Origin: Chrysomallon squamiferum | Lineage: Eukaryota > Mollusca > Gastropoda > Neomphalida > Peltospiridae | Length of the DNA stretch: 64,000 nt | Assembly: GCA_012295275.1 (NCBI GenBank) | Contig: CM022673.1 | Coordinates: forward strand, 20,853,913-20,917,912 | Direction of reading: 5' to 3' | Part shown: positions 39,497 to 57,456 of the stretch, piece by piece | How the letters are laid out: the number at the start of each line of letters is the position of its first letter | Numbering within the stretch: position 1 is the stretch's first letter | Made by a program: the position numbers and the translations under genes | The notes under the pieces: model-generated | Databases searched by the model: none | The model's input: only the letters and a program-made list of their open reading frames with translations | What the model was told of the DNA's origin: nothing

Positions 39497-39578
<82 letters not shown>

Positions 39579-40954
39579 AATTTCATGCATGTATATGCAA
39601 AACAGTATTCTATATGCTGTGAATGTCCAGTTATATCAGTATACCAGTACAGTAAATTGTTTTATTAAGTTGGTTATTGATGACGACAAATGTTTTATTC
39701 ATTAGGTAAACCAACAATCAAATAAAAGATTTCTCTTGTTTTACCTGGAAATTAGCTACAATAAACAGTCCAAATGCTGCCATTAAGCCAAACACTAGAG
39801 CGACGTTGTTTCCTTTGCCCAGTGACCGTCTGTCTCCGTTATATAAATTTGCCTTTACTTGCAGATAACGAATGAATATTGCGAAAGCACCTATTAATAG
39901 AAGATACCCAGTGTTTTATTATCACTATTACTACTACTACTATTGTTACCACTATTACTACTGTTACTATCACTACCACTACCATTATTATTACACTACT
40001 ATCACAACTACTACAATAACTACAACAACTACTACTTACATTACTACGACTACTGCTACTACTGCTTCTCTTACTGCTAATAATAACAATGTAACATTTT
40101 AAACACGTATATACTTTATATTAACTTATGTATTTCGTATCATTTTTTAAAACAATTTTTTTTTTTTTTTTTTTTTTAAAGGTATGAACTGTTAGATACT
40201 TACTCAGAAAGGCATACAGTCCAAACAACAGTCCGAACACGCAGCTTTCTGGAGGCAGAGTTCCAGTATCACTGGAGAGAAGGGTAACAGAAATGTGTTA
40301 TCTAATAATAATATAATTACTTATATTTTGATATGCTAGGCTATGTCTTTTTAATATAAGTGTATCATAATTTCATTACTAAATCATCATTTACAAAAAC
40401 AGTTTTAACGTCTTTATCATTATTACTGGTTTTTTTACTGTTATTATTTTTTTCTCTCTTTTATTGTTGCTATATTATTATGAGTATGATTGTGATTATT
40501 ATTAATATTATCACTACTACTACTAATCGAGAAATGTGAATATTGTCTTCATAACATTTATATAAATGTGTTTATTTAGACTTTGTGTTTACGTATATTG
40601 TTATCGGTCTGTTTATTATTAATAATTTCATCTTTATTGTAATGGAAAAAGGTTGTTTTGTGTTTTACCTAATGTAGGGAAATTCTGGATCCATGTGACC
40701 AAGCAATATTGCAATAATATAACTGAAAAACAAAAATAACAACCTATAACAAGATGCACTATGTTCATTAGAGAGCAAGAAAAAAGAAACTACTGATGCC
40801 CTATGTCAAAAATAATTCCTACTGACAGTGACAGTAGAAGTAGCAGATGTTGTTTTTGTAGCTCTAATTAACAACACCAACAACACCAATAATAATAATA
40901 AGAAAAACATGAACAACAGCAGTAATAAAAGGAGCCATAGCAGCAACAACAGCG

Positions 40955-41003
<49 letters not shown>

Positions 41004-41130
41004 GTTTTAAATATTGTTTTACGTACGTTTAAATCATAATATTAACTAACGTGAATACTTACGTAACAAAGCAGGCTAAAGGTAGGACAATAGCCAATAA
41101 CATTGGAATAATGTCGCCTCGACATGACAT
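38292..41130 (-). CDS. DRAM/FRAG1/Sfk1-family membrane protein, copy 2
   Basis: Seven exons, complement(join(38292-38468, 38731-38816, 39301-39481, 39745-39890, 40204-40271, 40669-40722, 41063-41130)), give 259 residues with closed phases identical to the other two copies. Motifs are LLGHMDPEFPYIS (exon 2), DTGTLPPESCVFG (exon 3), FIRYLQ and FGLFIVANFQ (exon 4), YFWIQTVLSYKLKDIPG (exon 5), an 86-nt exon 6 ending HWSVKDG, and SLEWSAAMLTSIYFLTF plus REF in exon 7. Family knowledge predicts six membrane helices and an endolysosomal or surface location. It is more canonical than copy 1 (PPES and PYIS are intact). A 74-bp GA/CT microsatellite ends 22 bp upstream of the exon 5 acceptor; on the coding strand it is a long pyrimidine tract. 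Confidence 0.9.
39504..39577. repeat. GA microsatellite beside DRAM copy 2 exon 5 acceptor
   Basis: (GA)n on the + strand is a CT tract on the coding strand, ending about 22 bp before the acceptor of exon 39301-39481. Confidence 0.9.
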
Positions 41131-41157
41131 ATTTCTATTTATTTGTGTTTCTAGTAA

Positions 41158-41299
41158 ACTGAAATGAGCAGAAAAAAGGAGAGATATTTTTTAATCGTGA
41201 CATACTCTGTTTATGTTCAGACATGTCATGTGAGGCAAAAAAGAAAGGAAAGAAGAGTGCATAAAAAATAAAACACTTACCTGAGATCGATAGACAGAC

Positions 41300-41388
<89 letters not shown>

Positions 41389-41640
41389 AAAGAAAGTGGG
41401 AGATAATATATGAGAAGACACCAAAGACTTTGGCTAGAAACACCCAGATATGCAATAGACCATATGAATACGTAAGTTAGCATTTGTACATAAATATATA
41501 CCAGTGTATGTAATGTTTACAGTCAAAACTATATTACTGCCATTCTCTTACGTACTTACCGATAATCATATCAGCTATTTCGATTGAAAGCTTTCGATCT
41601 ACATTTTATATGGCAATCTAGGTGTATCCACAACCGTTGT
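41158..41640 (-). promoter_or_regulatory. 5' UTR exons and promoter side of DRAM copy 2
   Basis: The first coding exon reaches an acceptor at 41159-41160. Two minus-strand donors lie upstream: CTCAG|GTAAGT bounding an exon from 41281, and TATCG|GTAAGT bounding an exon from 41560. These suggest alternative untranslated first exons. A GA microsatellite (41305-41384) lies between them. Confidence 0.4.
41305..41384. repeat. GA microsatellite in 5' region of DRAM copy 2
   Basis: Uninterrupted (GA)n of about 80 bp next to a candidate untranslated exon. Confidence 0.9.
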
Positions 41641-42498
41641 GTAGATTTAGAGTACCTGCTCTACAAATAAGATAAATGTACTGTTATCAGTCGAGGCGGT
41701 TTACTTTTTATTTGGACTTTGACTTTTGATTAAAAAGTTGTCAGTACAAACTGCGTAGTGTATTCACGAAAAAGAAGAAATGCGCAAAACATTTTTTAAT
41801 TTTATTTATTTGTTTTATTTTATTTTATTTTTTTATTTTTATTTTTTCATTATTATTATTATTTATTATTATTATTATATTATTTATTGCAGTCTTATTA
41901 GACCTAGGTTGAAAGTGAACAGAAATTAGTGAGTATCGGTGTTTAGAATCATGTCCTGATTTAATTACTCTGCAGCAAGATAAATAAAGTGATTCACATT
42001 AGTTCATTTATAATTTATTATATTTGACTTAAGAATGTTTTATTTTATTATTTATTTATTTATTTAAAATATCATCCATATTAATAGTAGACTACAGCAA
42101 AACATTAAATCATTCAGTGCCATTTATAAATTGTCGGTAATGCAAGAGTTAAAGGCCTTTTGATATTTACACATCGAAACAAAGTGAAGATAACAAATAT
42201 CAAAGTGGAGTTCTTGTTCTTAGTCGACGTATTATTATTATTAGTAGTAGTAGTAGTATTCCTACCGTTGCATATACTAATAATATACATGGGAAATTTT
42301 AATGGAATTTGGCCTTATGGTCAAGGTTGATATGCAGTACAGTGTATGTTTCCACAACTTGGAGAATTTAGCTTGAAACATATTAAATTCTATTTTATTT
42401 AACGTTATCTATTTTTCGTAAAGGCCTTCGTGATATTTACATATCGAAACAAAGTGAAGATAACAACTATCAAAATGGAGTTATTGTCCTTGGTCGAC

Positions 42499-42561
<63 letters not shown>

Positions 42562-43920
42562 CTACCGTTGCATATACTACAGCTACTACTAATAATACAT
42601 GGGAAGTTTAAATGGCTTTTCGTTTTTAAATAAAAACAGACTAGTTTTATGGTCAAGTTGATATCCATAGTGTATGTTTCCACAACTAGGAGAATTTAGC
42701 TCAAAAATTATTAAAATCTATTTTATTTAACGTTATTTGTTTTTCGTAAATTATTTTAAATCGGTGACATATTCCATTTACAACAATTTTCTGACAGGAC
42801 CACAGACGAGTACTAAAGAATTTACACATGATCTGTCGGAGACAATTGCTTTTGAATTCAGGTCTGATAAATGTTCACTATTTTTTAATTAGATTTTTAT
42901 TCTCATATCTTGTTTCTCGTCATTGTTTAGTTTCGTATACATCTATTTTCATGTATAACATGTTTTTCAAAGTTTATTATTATTTGTTGTTGTTGTGTTT
43001 GTGTGATAACATTAATTAAACTATTAAAAAGAGTTTACTGCAGGACAATGAATTTCTGGATGGATTCTTTTGTACACCAGTGCATGAGATACTGATTAAT
43101 GTAGTTTTCGTTCTTATAAGCGAATCAGACATTTTCAAATATTCGACATCGTTAAAACTAGCGAAATACCTCATTGTGGTTTTAAACACTACGTCCCTGA
43201 AAACCAAAACTACTACTACACGAAGGGTCCTAAAATAAATTAGTTAGCATAGTCGTTTCTGGTGACTTCATAACCAATTTCATACTGCACCAGCTCGATG
43301 GACACAAACACTTCTGTTATCACGATGTCCATAACAAAAGGAAACTAAATCCTGCCGTCATTAACCAACGCAACAAAACAAAAGCGTGACAGACACCATG
43401 GACGATTCTGGTAATGCTTTCGCACCCAGATTCAGGATGCAGTGACTATTTGCGATTTTCACGTTGGTCTGTATGACAAGATAAGATAGAGACAAAATTA
43501 TGGTGCTTATTTCAAGTTTATATTGTTTTTGTTCGAATGTTTGGTTATAATGATTAAAATAGTTAACTATTCATTATATAATTATTCATCTGAATTCTAC
43601 AACAAAGAAAAGCAGCCAAACGAAGAAAGAAAAAAAGGTGAAAAGAGAAGAATACAAGAGTTGAAAATCAACATAAAAGATCATTCTGTTTAACGTCTTG
43701 GTTACACACTACACATTAACATTATTATCTATATGAAACGATTGTTTCAAATTTATGATTCCTAAGAGAACAAAGGGATCAATACAGATATGAAATATTG
43801 AACACAACGATTGTAATAGTGATCTTTACATACATCAATCAAGGTTGTTTCCAAGTGTTTTCTCGCAGTCAGATTTAGAGGTTATTTTCCTTAACACTCT
43901 GATTAAAACTAGCTGACAAA
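41641..43920. other. Intergenic region upstream of first GON gene
   Basis: 2.3 kb holding the direct repeats at 41898-42300 and 42423-42750 (separate entry), an ATT microsatellite at 42503-42560, and unrecognised sequence from 42760 to 43900. It should include the promoter of the + strand PAN-sushi-GON gene. No coding region is supported. Confidence 0.5.
41898..42750 (+). repeat. Direct repeats matching 3' flank of first GON gene
   Basis: The stretch 41898-42300 aligns in order with 47581-47960: shared blocks include TCCTGATTTAATTA, AAGTGATTCA, GACTACAGCAAAA and GTCAAAGTGGAGTT-like segments. A second, shorter copy of its distal part is in tandem (42160-42422 versus 42423-42750), sharing ATATCGAAACAAAGTGAAG, CCTACCGTTGCATATACTA and TGTATGTTTCCACAACT. 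Internal ATT tracts differ in length. Confidence 0.75.
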
Positions 43921-47518
<3,598 letters not shown>

Positions 47519-49113
47519 ACAAGACAAAATACGAAATTTGTGTTATTTTATATAGTAGTTTTATTACATTATAATATGTTATTAGACCAAACTGAAATGT
47601 GTACAGCAAGTAGTGATTCCTATCCTGATTTAATTATTATTGAGCAAGATAAATGAAGTGATTCATTTTATTTTATTTATAATTTATTGTATTTGACTTA
47701 AGAACGGATGCATTGTAGCCGTTTTATTAATATTTATTTATTTATTTAAAAATTCATGCCTCTTAGTAGTGGACTACAGCAAAAGATGAAATCATTCCAC
47801 GCCATTTATAAATTGTCAGTAATGTAAGAGTTAAAGGCTTAACAGATCGAAACGAAGCGGAGATAACAAACGTCAAAGTGGAGTTATTGTCCTTGATATA
47901 ATTACTATTATTATTATTATAAATGTATTGCTACTGCTACAGTTACTACTGTTACTACAAGTGTTTCTATTACTACTACAAAAACTACTATTAGTTTATC
48001 ATCATCATCATTATCATCATTATTATTTAACTAATAAAAAAAATTAGATATTTCTCGCAGTTATTTCAGTGTTTCTTTCTAGTTTCTAAGCGATGAGTTA
48101 ATATATTTTCGAGACCAACTCATTTTCGAGACCAACTCATTTAACACTGTGGTCGTGCTAAGTATCATTTTGTTGAGGACAATCAGTATTTGTTATTTGG
48201 CACGATGACAGGTCTTCTTAGTAATATAAACCCTCAGCGGTTATTATACATTTACAGAACAAAAATAAGTCTACCGATAAGTCTTAAGGGATTAGACTAA
48301 ATCGATCTTCCGTTTAAATTCATTTCTGCTATGTTTTTACACGGGCAACATGTATTGATAACTTCTGTTAGACAAGAACAATAGCTTAAAAAAAAAAATG
48401 TTAACGAGAATTATTAGAATTTTAAAAAGATTATTGAATAGATGATTAAAATTGATAAGAAACTAATGTTATTCTTGTAGATCATGTATATATTTACGTG
48501 TTTCTTCTTGTGTGCGTTGGTTTGTGCCTATACATGTTTATTTTTGAGTTTGTTTATATGTATGTTTGCATACATGCATGTACATCTCTGAATGCATTTA
48601 TAAAGATACATGTATACATTAATGTCTGTGTGTTTGTATACATATATACACACACACACACACACATATATGAATTATTTGTACGTACCTACATGTGTGT
48701 ATAAGAATTTGTATATATATATATGTATGCAGTATGTATGAAGTATGAATGTTAATCTGTATAAATCCCTTTATGCTTGTCAACGGTCAAATCAGAATTA
48801 ATGAAACAATAAATGTACTAATGAAAAGAAAAAAACACTTGTAAATATGTTTATTTAAGAACGTGTGAACATGCATTGTAAATGTGATAAAAGTTAATCA
48901 TATGTATGTATATGTTATTAATAAATAAATAAATAATATTAAGAGCTTTGTCGATAGTATCTGTTCAACTGGATTTCCAGTCACAGTTAAAATGTGACAT
49001 AAAGTCGTATAGATAAAGTTTGATGTAGTTATATATAATTCATTACGTGCATGAACACAAACCAGCAATAACTGTAGAAATCAAGGAAAGATAATCGTGT
49101 TTTCAGCATCCCA
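47519..49113. other. Spacer between tail-to-tail GON genes
   Basis: 1.6 kb of AT-rich DNA. 47581-47960 is the third copy of the direct repeat seen at 41.9-42.7 kb. A reverse AATAAA (TTTATT about 48850-48855) could serve copy B. There are GT-rich and CA stretches at 48480-48730 and no coding region. Confidence 0.55.
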
Positions 49114-49936
49114 CTATGGATACACACAACTTGGAGTTACTGCTGAGCTTTCAGCTGGTTCTGAAATTAAAAAATATATATATATATATCGGACACAAAG
49201 CATATTTTTATAGATTCTCTTAAAATATTCGTATATTTTACTGTAGGGCATCAATGTATGTATGTATGTATGTATGTATGTATGAAAGTATGTATGTATG
49301 TACGTATGTATGTAGGTGTACGCGAGTATTTATATCGACATATACAGAAAGTTAAATAAGCTATATATTGCTAAGTAATCACAGTAATACTAACCTTCTG
49401 GTGAGAAAAGCTTTAATAACATGGGACCATTTGGAACACAGCCGCCGAACCAGCCTCCGCACAGCAGGTCTGTCTTCGTGTTGTCAGGGTTCCTTAGAAT
49501 CACGCCCCAGTGTTCCCAGCCGACAAACGTAAAACTGAGCTGAAAATCAGGTATTGTGTTATTCTGTGATAAAATCCAAAAACAATCTAACGTTTTTAAA
49601 TTAACTAGATATGATTTAATAATTTATTTCTCAAATAACAACAGCAATATTATTATAACTGTATCTCGATGCAGTAAAATGTATTACATAGTGCATAAAC
49701 TTATAGTTGTAGAATTATATTTCACTTTTGTAATAATGATTGTTATAATCGTGGTTTTTGTAAAAAGAACAAAATAAATTAATTTTTAGAATTAAAGTGT
49801 ACTAATAAAATTAATGCAAGTTATATGAACAACTTGACGACTATAGAAAAATCGAAAGTATTTTCAAACTGCATTCTGAATGTTATACTTTGTTATCAGT
49901 TAAGATTGGACAACAAAATAAAAAATAAAAAATAAT

Positions 49937-49968
<32 letters not shown>

Positions 49969-50637
49969 GAAGAAGAAGAAGAAGAAGAAGAAGATGAAGA
50001 AAGAAAGAAAGAAAGAAGTAAATAAATAAAAATAAAAATAAATATAAATTAAAATAAAAAACATACAAACAAACTTATTTATTTATTCATTCATTTATTT
50101 ATTTATTTATTGAGTTATTCATTTATTTATTTATTTATTTATTTATAAATTGATCATTTCTAGGAATCACTAAAGAGACAGTTTAATTAAACGGTTTGTC
50201 CAGTTTATATGATAGTAACTGTCCCAATCAGACATTATATTGCAACTACTCGGAACGAGGAGACAAGGTATCTGACATTAACCAAAATAATCTCTCTCTC
50301 TCTCTGTTTGCTATCTATTTATACCTGAGGATCTATTTTCAATCCTGTTCCAGTCACATCAATATTGAATGTTCCTTTTGGTCCACACGAAGCTCTCTGG
50401 TTATTATACTGTATACTGTAACAGTCCTTGGCTTCTCCATATTTTCTTGTTGAGCCGAAAACTGTAACAGCAAATGTTTGATCATCTCGGACAATCTCCA
50501 TAGTCTAAAATGTTTAAATTTCAATTCATTTCTAATATGTGAATAATATTTTATATTAAAAAAGCTGAAACAAATTTTAAGAAATAAAAATTAATGAACT
50601 GAAAAAATAGCTAAAATGGCTTGTTAGGATGAGCTAT

Positions 50638-50676
<39 letters not shown>

Positions 50677-50765
50677 TTATAATTAGACTAACTATTATTA
50701 TTATTGTTGTTGTTGTTGTCGTTGTAGTATTGTTTTACGAAGGACTCTGCTATCTGGATTTCAGC

Positions 50766-50930
50766 TCGTATTTTCAGTATGTTGTCAACTGTTGACTGTG
50801 TCACAGCTAGCCCTGTTCCCCTGCTTATTGTGAACACCTTTTTAAGAACTGGCGCCTCTTCAACAATAATTAAGCTCCAGTCACTTATGCAATAAACGTC
50901 GAAACTTATTATTTCTTATTTAATTTAGTT
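50766..50930 (-). other. Copy-B-specific intron insertion with a short open frame
   Basis: Both sides of this segment match the corresponding intron of copy A (46330-46375), but about 150 bp here has no counterpart there. On the minus strand it is open for about 50 codons and includes a helix-turn-helix-like stretch (GLAVTQSTVDNILKIRAE). It may be a fragment of a mobile element. No family is assigned. Confidence 0.35.
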
Positions 50931-51467
50931 TAGTAGTAGTAGTAACAGTTTAGAAGTTGTTGTAGTAGTAGCAGTTTAGTAGTAGTAGTAGTAGTAGTAG
51001 CAGTAGAAGTAGTAGTAGTAGTTGTAGTTGTAGTAGTAACAGTAACAGTAGTGGTATATTAGTAGCAGCAGTTTCTTGTTTTAGAGGAAGAATCTTATAA
51101 GACTGCAACTGATTCATTTCATAACGAAATTTAAAAAATAATATAATATTTGAATATATCGTGTTATAATTCGGATATTGTTTTATTTATTTTAGTACTA
51201 TGCTGAAGTATACCTCAATGTTAACTCGTACTTTGCTGTAGTTCGTCTGTCCTGGATGTGCTTTATCGCTACACGGCCCAGTTTGTTCCTGATTACAGTT
51301 CATGTCATTCAGATTAGGATAGAAACCGATATTTTGTACTGGCAACGACACAAACTCACTCGGAGTTCACTCGACTGTCTCCAAATACAAGTGGATAAAT
51401 CCAGTAATGACCATCATCATATAAACCATTACACTGTTTAACATCAGAACACGAACGAATTTCTGGG

Positions 51468-51469
<2 letters not shown>

Positions 51470-51513
<44 letters not shown>

Positions 51514-51847
51514 GCGACAGACTGAATATTTTGTATAAAATGCAATATAATTTTGATAAATGTCACAAAGGAACAGAAACATTATAATAATGAAACAATA
51601 ACATTAAAATACTAACTATGACAGGCCATGTACGTCCAGGTTCCATTGTTCAGACACGTAATGGCACTTATCTTGTTTTCAGGGAAAAAAGTCATTTTAC
51701 ACTCCAGCTGAATTTCTGTTCCACTTCGAAACGGCAATACCAGTTCAGATTTGGGAATAACATTCGAAATGTTTGGCGTTGTACAGTCTAGAATAAAATA
51801 TAAAATGTAGAGATATATTATTAGTGTTGTTGTTGTTGTTGTTGCTG

Positions 51848-51905
<58 letters not shown>
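51470..51905. repeat. AAT and ATT microsatellites in copy B introns
   Basis: (AAT)n at about 51470-51509 is the inverted counterpart of the ATT tract before exon 3 in copy A; (ATT)n at about 51850-51905 precedes the sushi-like exon. Confidence 0.85.
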
Positions 51906-52707
51906 GAAAATAATTTGACCTGGGGTGCCATGCATCTAGTGCTATTCAGCTCATGTAGGTTGTGTGCTGCTGTTAATACATTTGTCTGGGTTGTGTATGT
52001 AGGGGCCTCAACGTGTTTATTTGCTGAGTGGCCTTGTGTGTATGCCGAACGTACTGTTAACCACAGAGTGTGTATGTACCTACGTATATAATATCGTTTG
52101 TACATGTGTGTGTATGTATATGTTGATGCATGTATGCATGTATGTATGTATGTGTGTATGAACGTGTGTATGGATTATACATCGAGTGGGGAAACAATAA
52201 AGCAAATAAATATATAAATAGAATGAGAGGTAGAAAAATAAATATATACCGATATAGAAATAGATAGATGGATGGATAGGTAGATATATAGACAGACAGA
52301 AAGGCAGACAGACAGACAGACAGACAGATAGATGACAGATTAGACTGACTAATACACAGATACACTGACTAACAGACAGATACGTTCTCACCAAATTTCC
52401 TCCTATAACACAGCGAGCCAGGGCTACTTTCCGATGCGTCGGTGGAGTCAAACAACTTTGAATTAAGCTGACATGTTTTTGTTTCCGAGTTGTAGAAGAA
52501 AGAATTGCAGTTACGAACGTGAATACAGTTCACCGAACATTCCTCACTGCTGACAACGTTAACGTTTACTGCAATAATATTACTTGAAACATTCTTTGAA
52601 GAAAATTCAACGTCTAAATCAAAAGTAACTGGGTTATTGCACGATGTACCTCTAATAAGAGAAAGTAAACTCTGAACACAGTGGAATATAATCAAGATAT
52701 AAAACAT

Positions 52708-54531
<1,824 letters not shown>

Positions 54532-54960
54532 ATGGAAAACTATTTCACGTTTAACATTATGGCAGCTGCAGACGTTAGAGTGACTTTTATCAACACGTTA
54601 ATAGGCGGACGACATTTGTATTACAACCAGCACAAATTTCCCATAAATAGAAAGTGTGGAGAGAAAATTTACTGGAGATGTACTACGTTGCAAGGCAGAG
54701 CCTACGTTGTGACTGTGGACAACATGCTCCAGATGGCAGATCAGTTTCAGCACAACAACGCGGCGGTGTCATTTATTAAGCAGGTTGATGCGTTTAAGGA
54801 GAAAGTCATGGACCGAGCTAAAGTGCAAACAACGCCAATATCTAAGATTTACGCCGAGGAGATTTCCAATCTCAGGAAAAAACACGACTTTGTCCCTAAT
54901 GGATTGTTAGGCGAGATTCCACGTTATAGTGCCATTAACACGATTATATCCCGACACTGA
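54532..54960 (+). CDS. FLYWCH-type zinc-finger ORF, MULE-derived, probably degenerate
   Basis: An intronless frame runs from ATG 54532 (an earlier ATG at 54475 is possible; another at 54559) to TGA 54958-54960, 142 residues from 54532. The segment VTFINTLIGGRHLYYNQHKF...YWRCTTLQGRAYV...FQHNN matches the FLYWCH fold, a Zn-binding DNA-contact domain carried at the N terminus of many animal MULE transposases. The expected second Cys is missing after the YWRC half, and the final H-x-H is HNN, so metal binding is probably lost. The C-terminal part (YAEEISNLRKK ... IPRYSAINTIISRH) matches the linker that usually follows FLYWCH in such proteins. Sequence after the stop continues the match out of frame (next entry), so this is the surviving front of a decayed element or a gene captured from one. 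AATAAA at 55650 is a candidate poly(A) signal. Confidence 0.68.
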   Translation: MENYFTFNIMAAADVRVTFINTLIGGRHLYYNQHKFPINRKCGEKIYWRCTTLQGRAYVVTVDNMLQMADQFQHNNAAVSFIKQVDAFKEKVMDRAKVQTTPISKIYAEEISNLRKKHDFVPNGLLGEIPRYSAINTIISRH

Positions 54961-55140
54961 CACAAAACCCTACCCCGACTACCCCAGACAAGACAGGAGA
55001 GACAATTTAGAAGGAGAGAGGACCCGCACCGAGGGAGGAGATCCTTTTCTACACAGAACTGAAGGAGGAGACAATACTCATCTTCACAAGTGACAAGAAC
55101 TTGGAGTTGTTGTGTGACGCTGGTGTTGTATTATCATATG
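54961..55140 (+). pseudogene. Eroded continuation of MULE-type transposase reading frame
   Basis: Downstream of the FLYWCH stop, one frame reads GGDPFL and, after a shift, another reads ETILIFTSDKNLELLCDAG...YGTF. In intact FLYWCH-MULE proteins the FLYWCH linker is followed by a GEPFL-like segment and then by an ILIF...NLxLL...DGTF block leading into the transposase core. The match stops at a TTTA microsatellite at 55147, and no catalytic core is present. Confidence 0.55.
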
Positions 55141-56076
55141 GAACATTTATTTATTTATTTATTTATCAGTACTGTAATACCCATAACGTACCCAGCGATA
55201 TGAATTCGGATTAACCTCGATCGGTAGAGCCTTTCTAGTGTGATACTTGACACATAGGATCGAACCTTCTTAGTGGACCTATTGGTGTGGTTTTTTTTTT
55301 ATGTTGGTGTGTTATTGAAGATGTATTCCATTTTGCATCAAAATGTTTATTTTAGAATGATATTAGAGTATCATAGTTAAAGAAATATTTGTATACAAGA
55401 CCATCTACTTTTAACATAGTCAATAATTTGCCTTCAAAAAAAATTTGAAGTAATCTTGATAAATATGTAATTTAATTTGTAACTACATATATATAATAAC
55501 TATATGTTAATATTTTTATTATCTTAATTACTACGTTTTTTTTTTTTTTTTATTCCTGTGTTTGTAAACTGTTACGTATTATACAACTGTTTCTGTTTTA
55601 TAACTGTTTTCTTGTCTGTCTTGTGTTTATAGTCATGCTGACTTTGGCCAATAAATAAACTGAACAGAAATTTAAATTTAGCTGCTGTACAGTATCATGT
55701 CGTTGTTATCTTTTGACTGCTTACACCGTCAACCAGGTAAAACGGCAATTAATGAGTCCCGGGACATCGACAGATCCTCACTGGTACATTTCAGCCTGTC
55801 ACGCTAAGTAGACACAATTGTAATATCATTTATACAAGTTGTCGACTTCGCGGGCCATAACCTTATCGAGCATGATTTAACTTACCTCTAAATGTCTGTA
55901 AACAAAACTGCGACAGTGTCTTTCAAAGAAACATCTGCATCTGAAAATGTAGTATACATTACATACACATACAAACATACAGCATGCGCATCTCATTAAA
56001 GCATTCACCATAGACATACATACACACACACATACATACATACATACATACATACATACATACATACATACATACA

Positions 56077-56110
<34 letters not shown>

Positions 56111-57446
56111 CATACATATATATATACACATGCACATATATATATATATATACACACACACATTCACATACACACATACACAACGATGTTCATGAGCTTA
56201 TAAGAACACAGGTCTATATAAACACACACACACTCACACACACATTAGTATGTGAATACATAGGGTCACATATTTTTCGGTTATAAACTCAAAGTAATTT
56301 CAATATGTACTGGGAATAACCTGTGTAATCGATATCGGTTAACTCGCAAGCCTTTGTGCAGTAAAGTGAATCGCTTCTATTAATAGGCGTACTTAGTACT
56401 TCCCTGCACGTCTTACCCTTCCTCGTTGCTAGCTAGACTCATGTTTAGTAAACAGGACAGATCTCTATGAGGACAAGACTTAGTTACGGTGTACGTACAG
56501 CGGACTGCGGCAGTTGACGGGATAAATCTTGTAAGTGGAGTAAATACTGAAATACAACTATCTAAACTTTTCCAAAATTATACTTTAAAAGTGGGTCATA
56601 TCTTAGCCATTATATATTTACTCACTATTTTTTTTTTTTAAATTTTTTTTTTTCTGTTTTTATTCCAATAATGTGTATTTACGTTGTACAGTCAGAAAGA
56701 AACACAGATATACAAATACACAAAAATGAAAATATGTTGAATCGTCTTATGAGTGTGACCTTTCCACCCGCTCAACCCTTTATCGAGAGATCTGCGGGTG
56801 ACGTCCAGTGTTTGTGTTTTGTTTACTTGTAGATCAGCATGTACCAGCTACGTGCTTTTAGTTCATCGCAATGTTTGATAGCATGTCTGAAAATCATGTA
56901 AGAAAACGAATCTTTCTGTCTGTCTGTTTATTGTATTGAGCTACATATTTTCTGTTTATTGGTTTACTGCTTTTGACAACGGAATATTTTGTTTCTTTCT
57001 CTGTTCCCCCCCCCACTGAATGCATTTATAATTTACCTGTCATACAAACATGGTACTCGTTAATTGGTTTCATGTTTCCTTTATGCAAAAAAGGTTACAA
57101 GTATAAAATTCTTTCAACAGAAGCATTTAAAAAGCTGCACAAGGTGGTTTCCTTAACAAAACGTTTTAACTTTAAAAATAGCAATAATCGTGTAGTAGTA
57201 GTAGTGGTGGTGGTGGTGGTAGTGGTGATGATAGACTTAGTAGTAATTGTATTAGTGATAACGGCGGTTTTTGGTACTGCTAGTAGAAATATTTAAAGTA
57301 ATAGTAGTAGCGGTCATAGTATATGCAATAGTGTTCAGAAAGCGGTAAAAGTTTTTGAGCTGCAGTGTTTGTTGCAGAGGTTGCGGTTTCAGTAGTAGTA
57401 ATAATAATTATTTATTTATTTATTTATTTATGTATTTATTTCGCAG
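55141..57446. other. Intergenic region and 5' side of DRAM copy 3
   Basis: Holds TTTA and ACAT (56029-56105) microsatellites, AATAAA signals at 55650-55659, and a likely untranslated exon of the third DRAM gene ending at 56530 (CTT|GTAAGT). That exon would join the acceptor at 57445-57446, ten bases before the ATG. GT-rich microsatellite variants (57190-57240) lie nearer the gene. No coding region is supported. Confidence 0.45.
56029..56105. repeat. ACAT microsatellite
   Basis: (ACAT)n followed by TA-rich variants, upstream of DRAM copy 3. Confidence 0.9.
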
Positions 57447-57456
57447 ATTTAAAAGA

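Larger units (their letters stand above)
49114..52707 (-). pseudogene. PAN-sushi-GON domain gene, copy B, broken by a 26-bp deletion
   Basis: Exons are complement(join(49114-49160, 49395-49539, 50325-50504, 51214-51462, 51617-51787, 52392-52707)), with the same phases and order as copy A. It has a signal peptide, PAN segment (EECSVNC...NCNSFFYNS...CQL), sushi-like domain (DCTTPN ... TCLNNGTW ... AC) and GON domain (YDDGHYWIYP, KDCYS, FNIDVTGTG, LCGGWFGGC), and ends PSCVYP. Exon 3 lacks 26 nt present in copy A, at the 51366/51367 junction. This removes the conserved KIYCHDMAG part of the GON domain and gives a stop at 51356-51358. All other exons are open, so the break is either recent decay, a polymorphism or an assembly error. 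Introns are alignable with copy A in inverted orientation. Confidence 0.82.
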
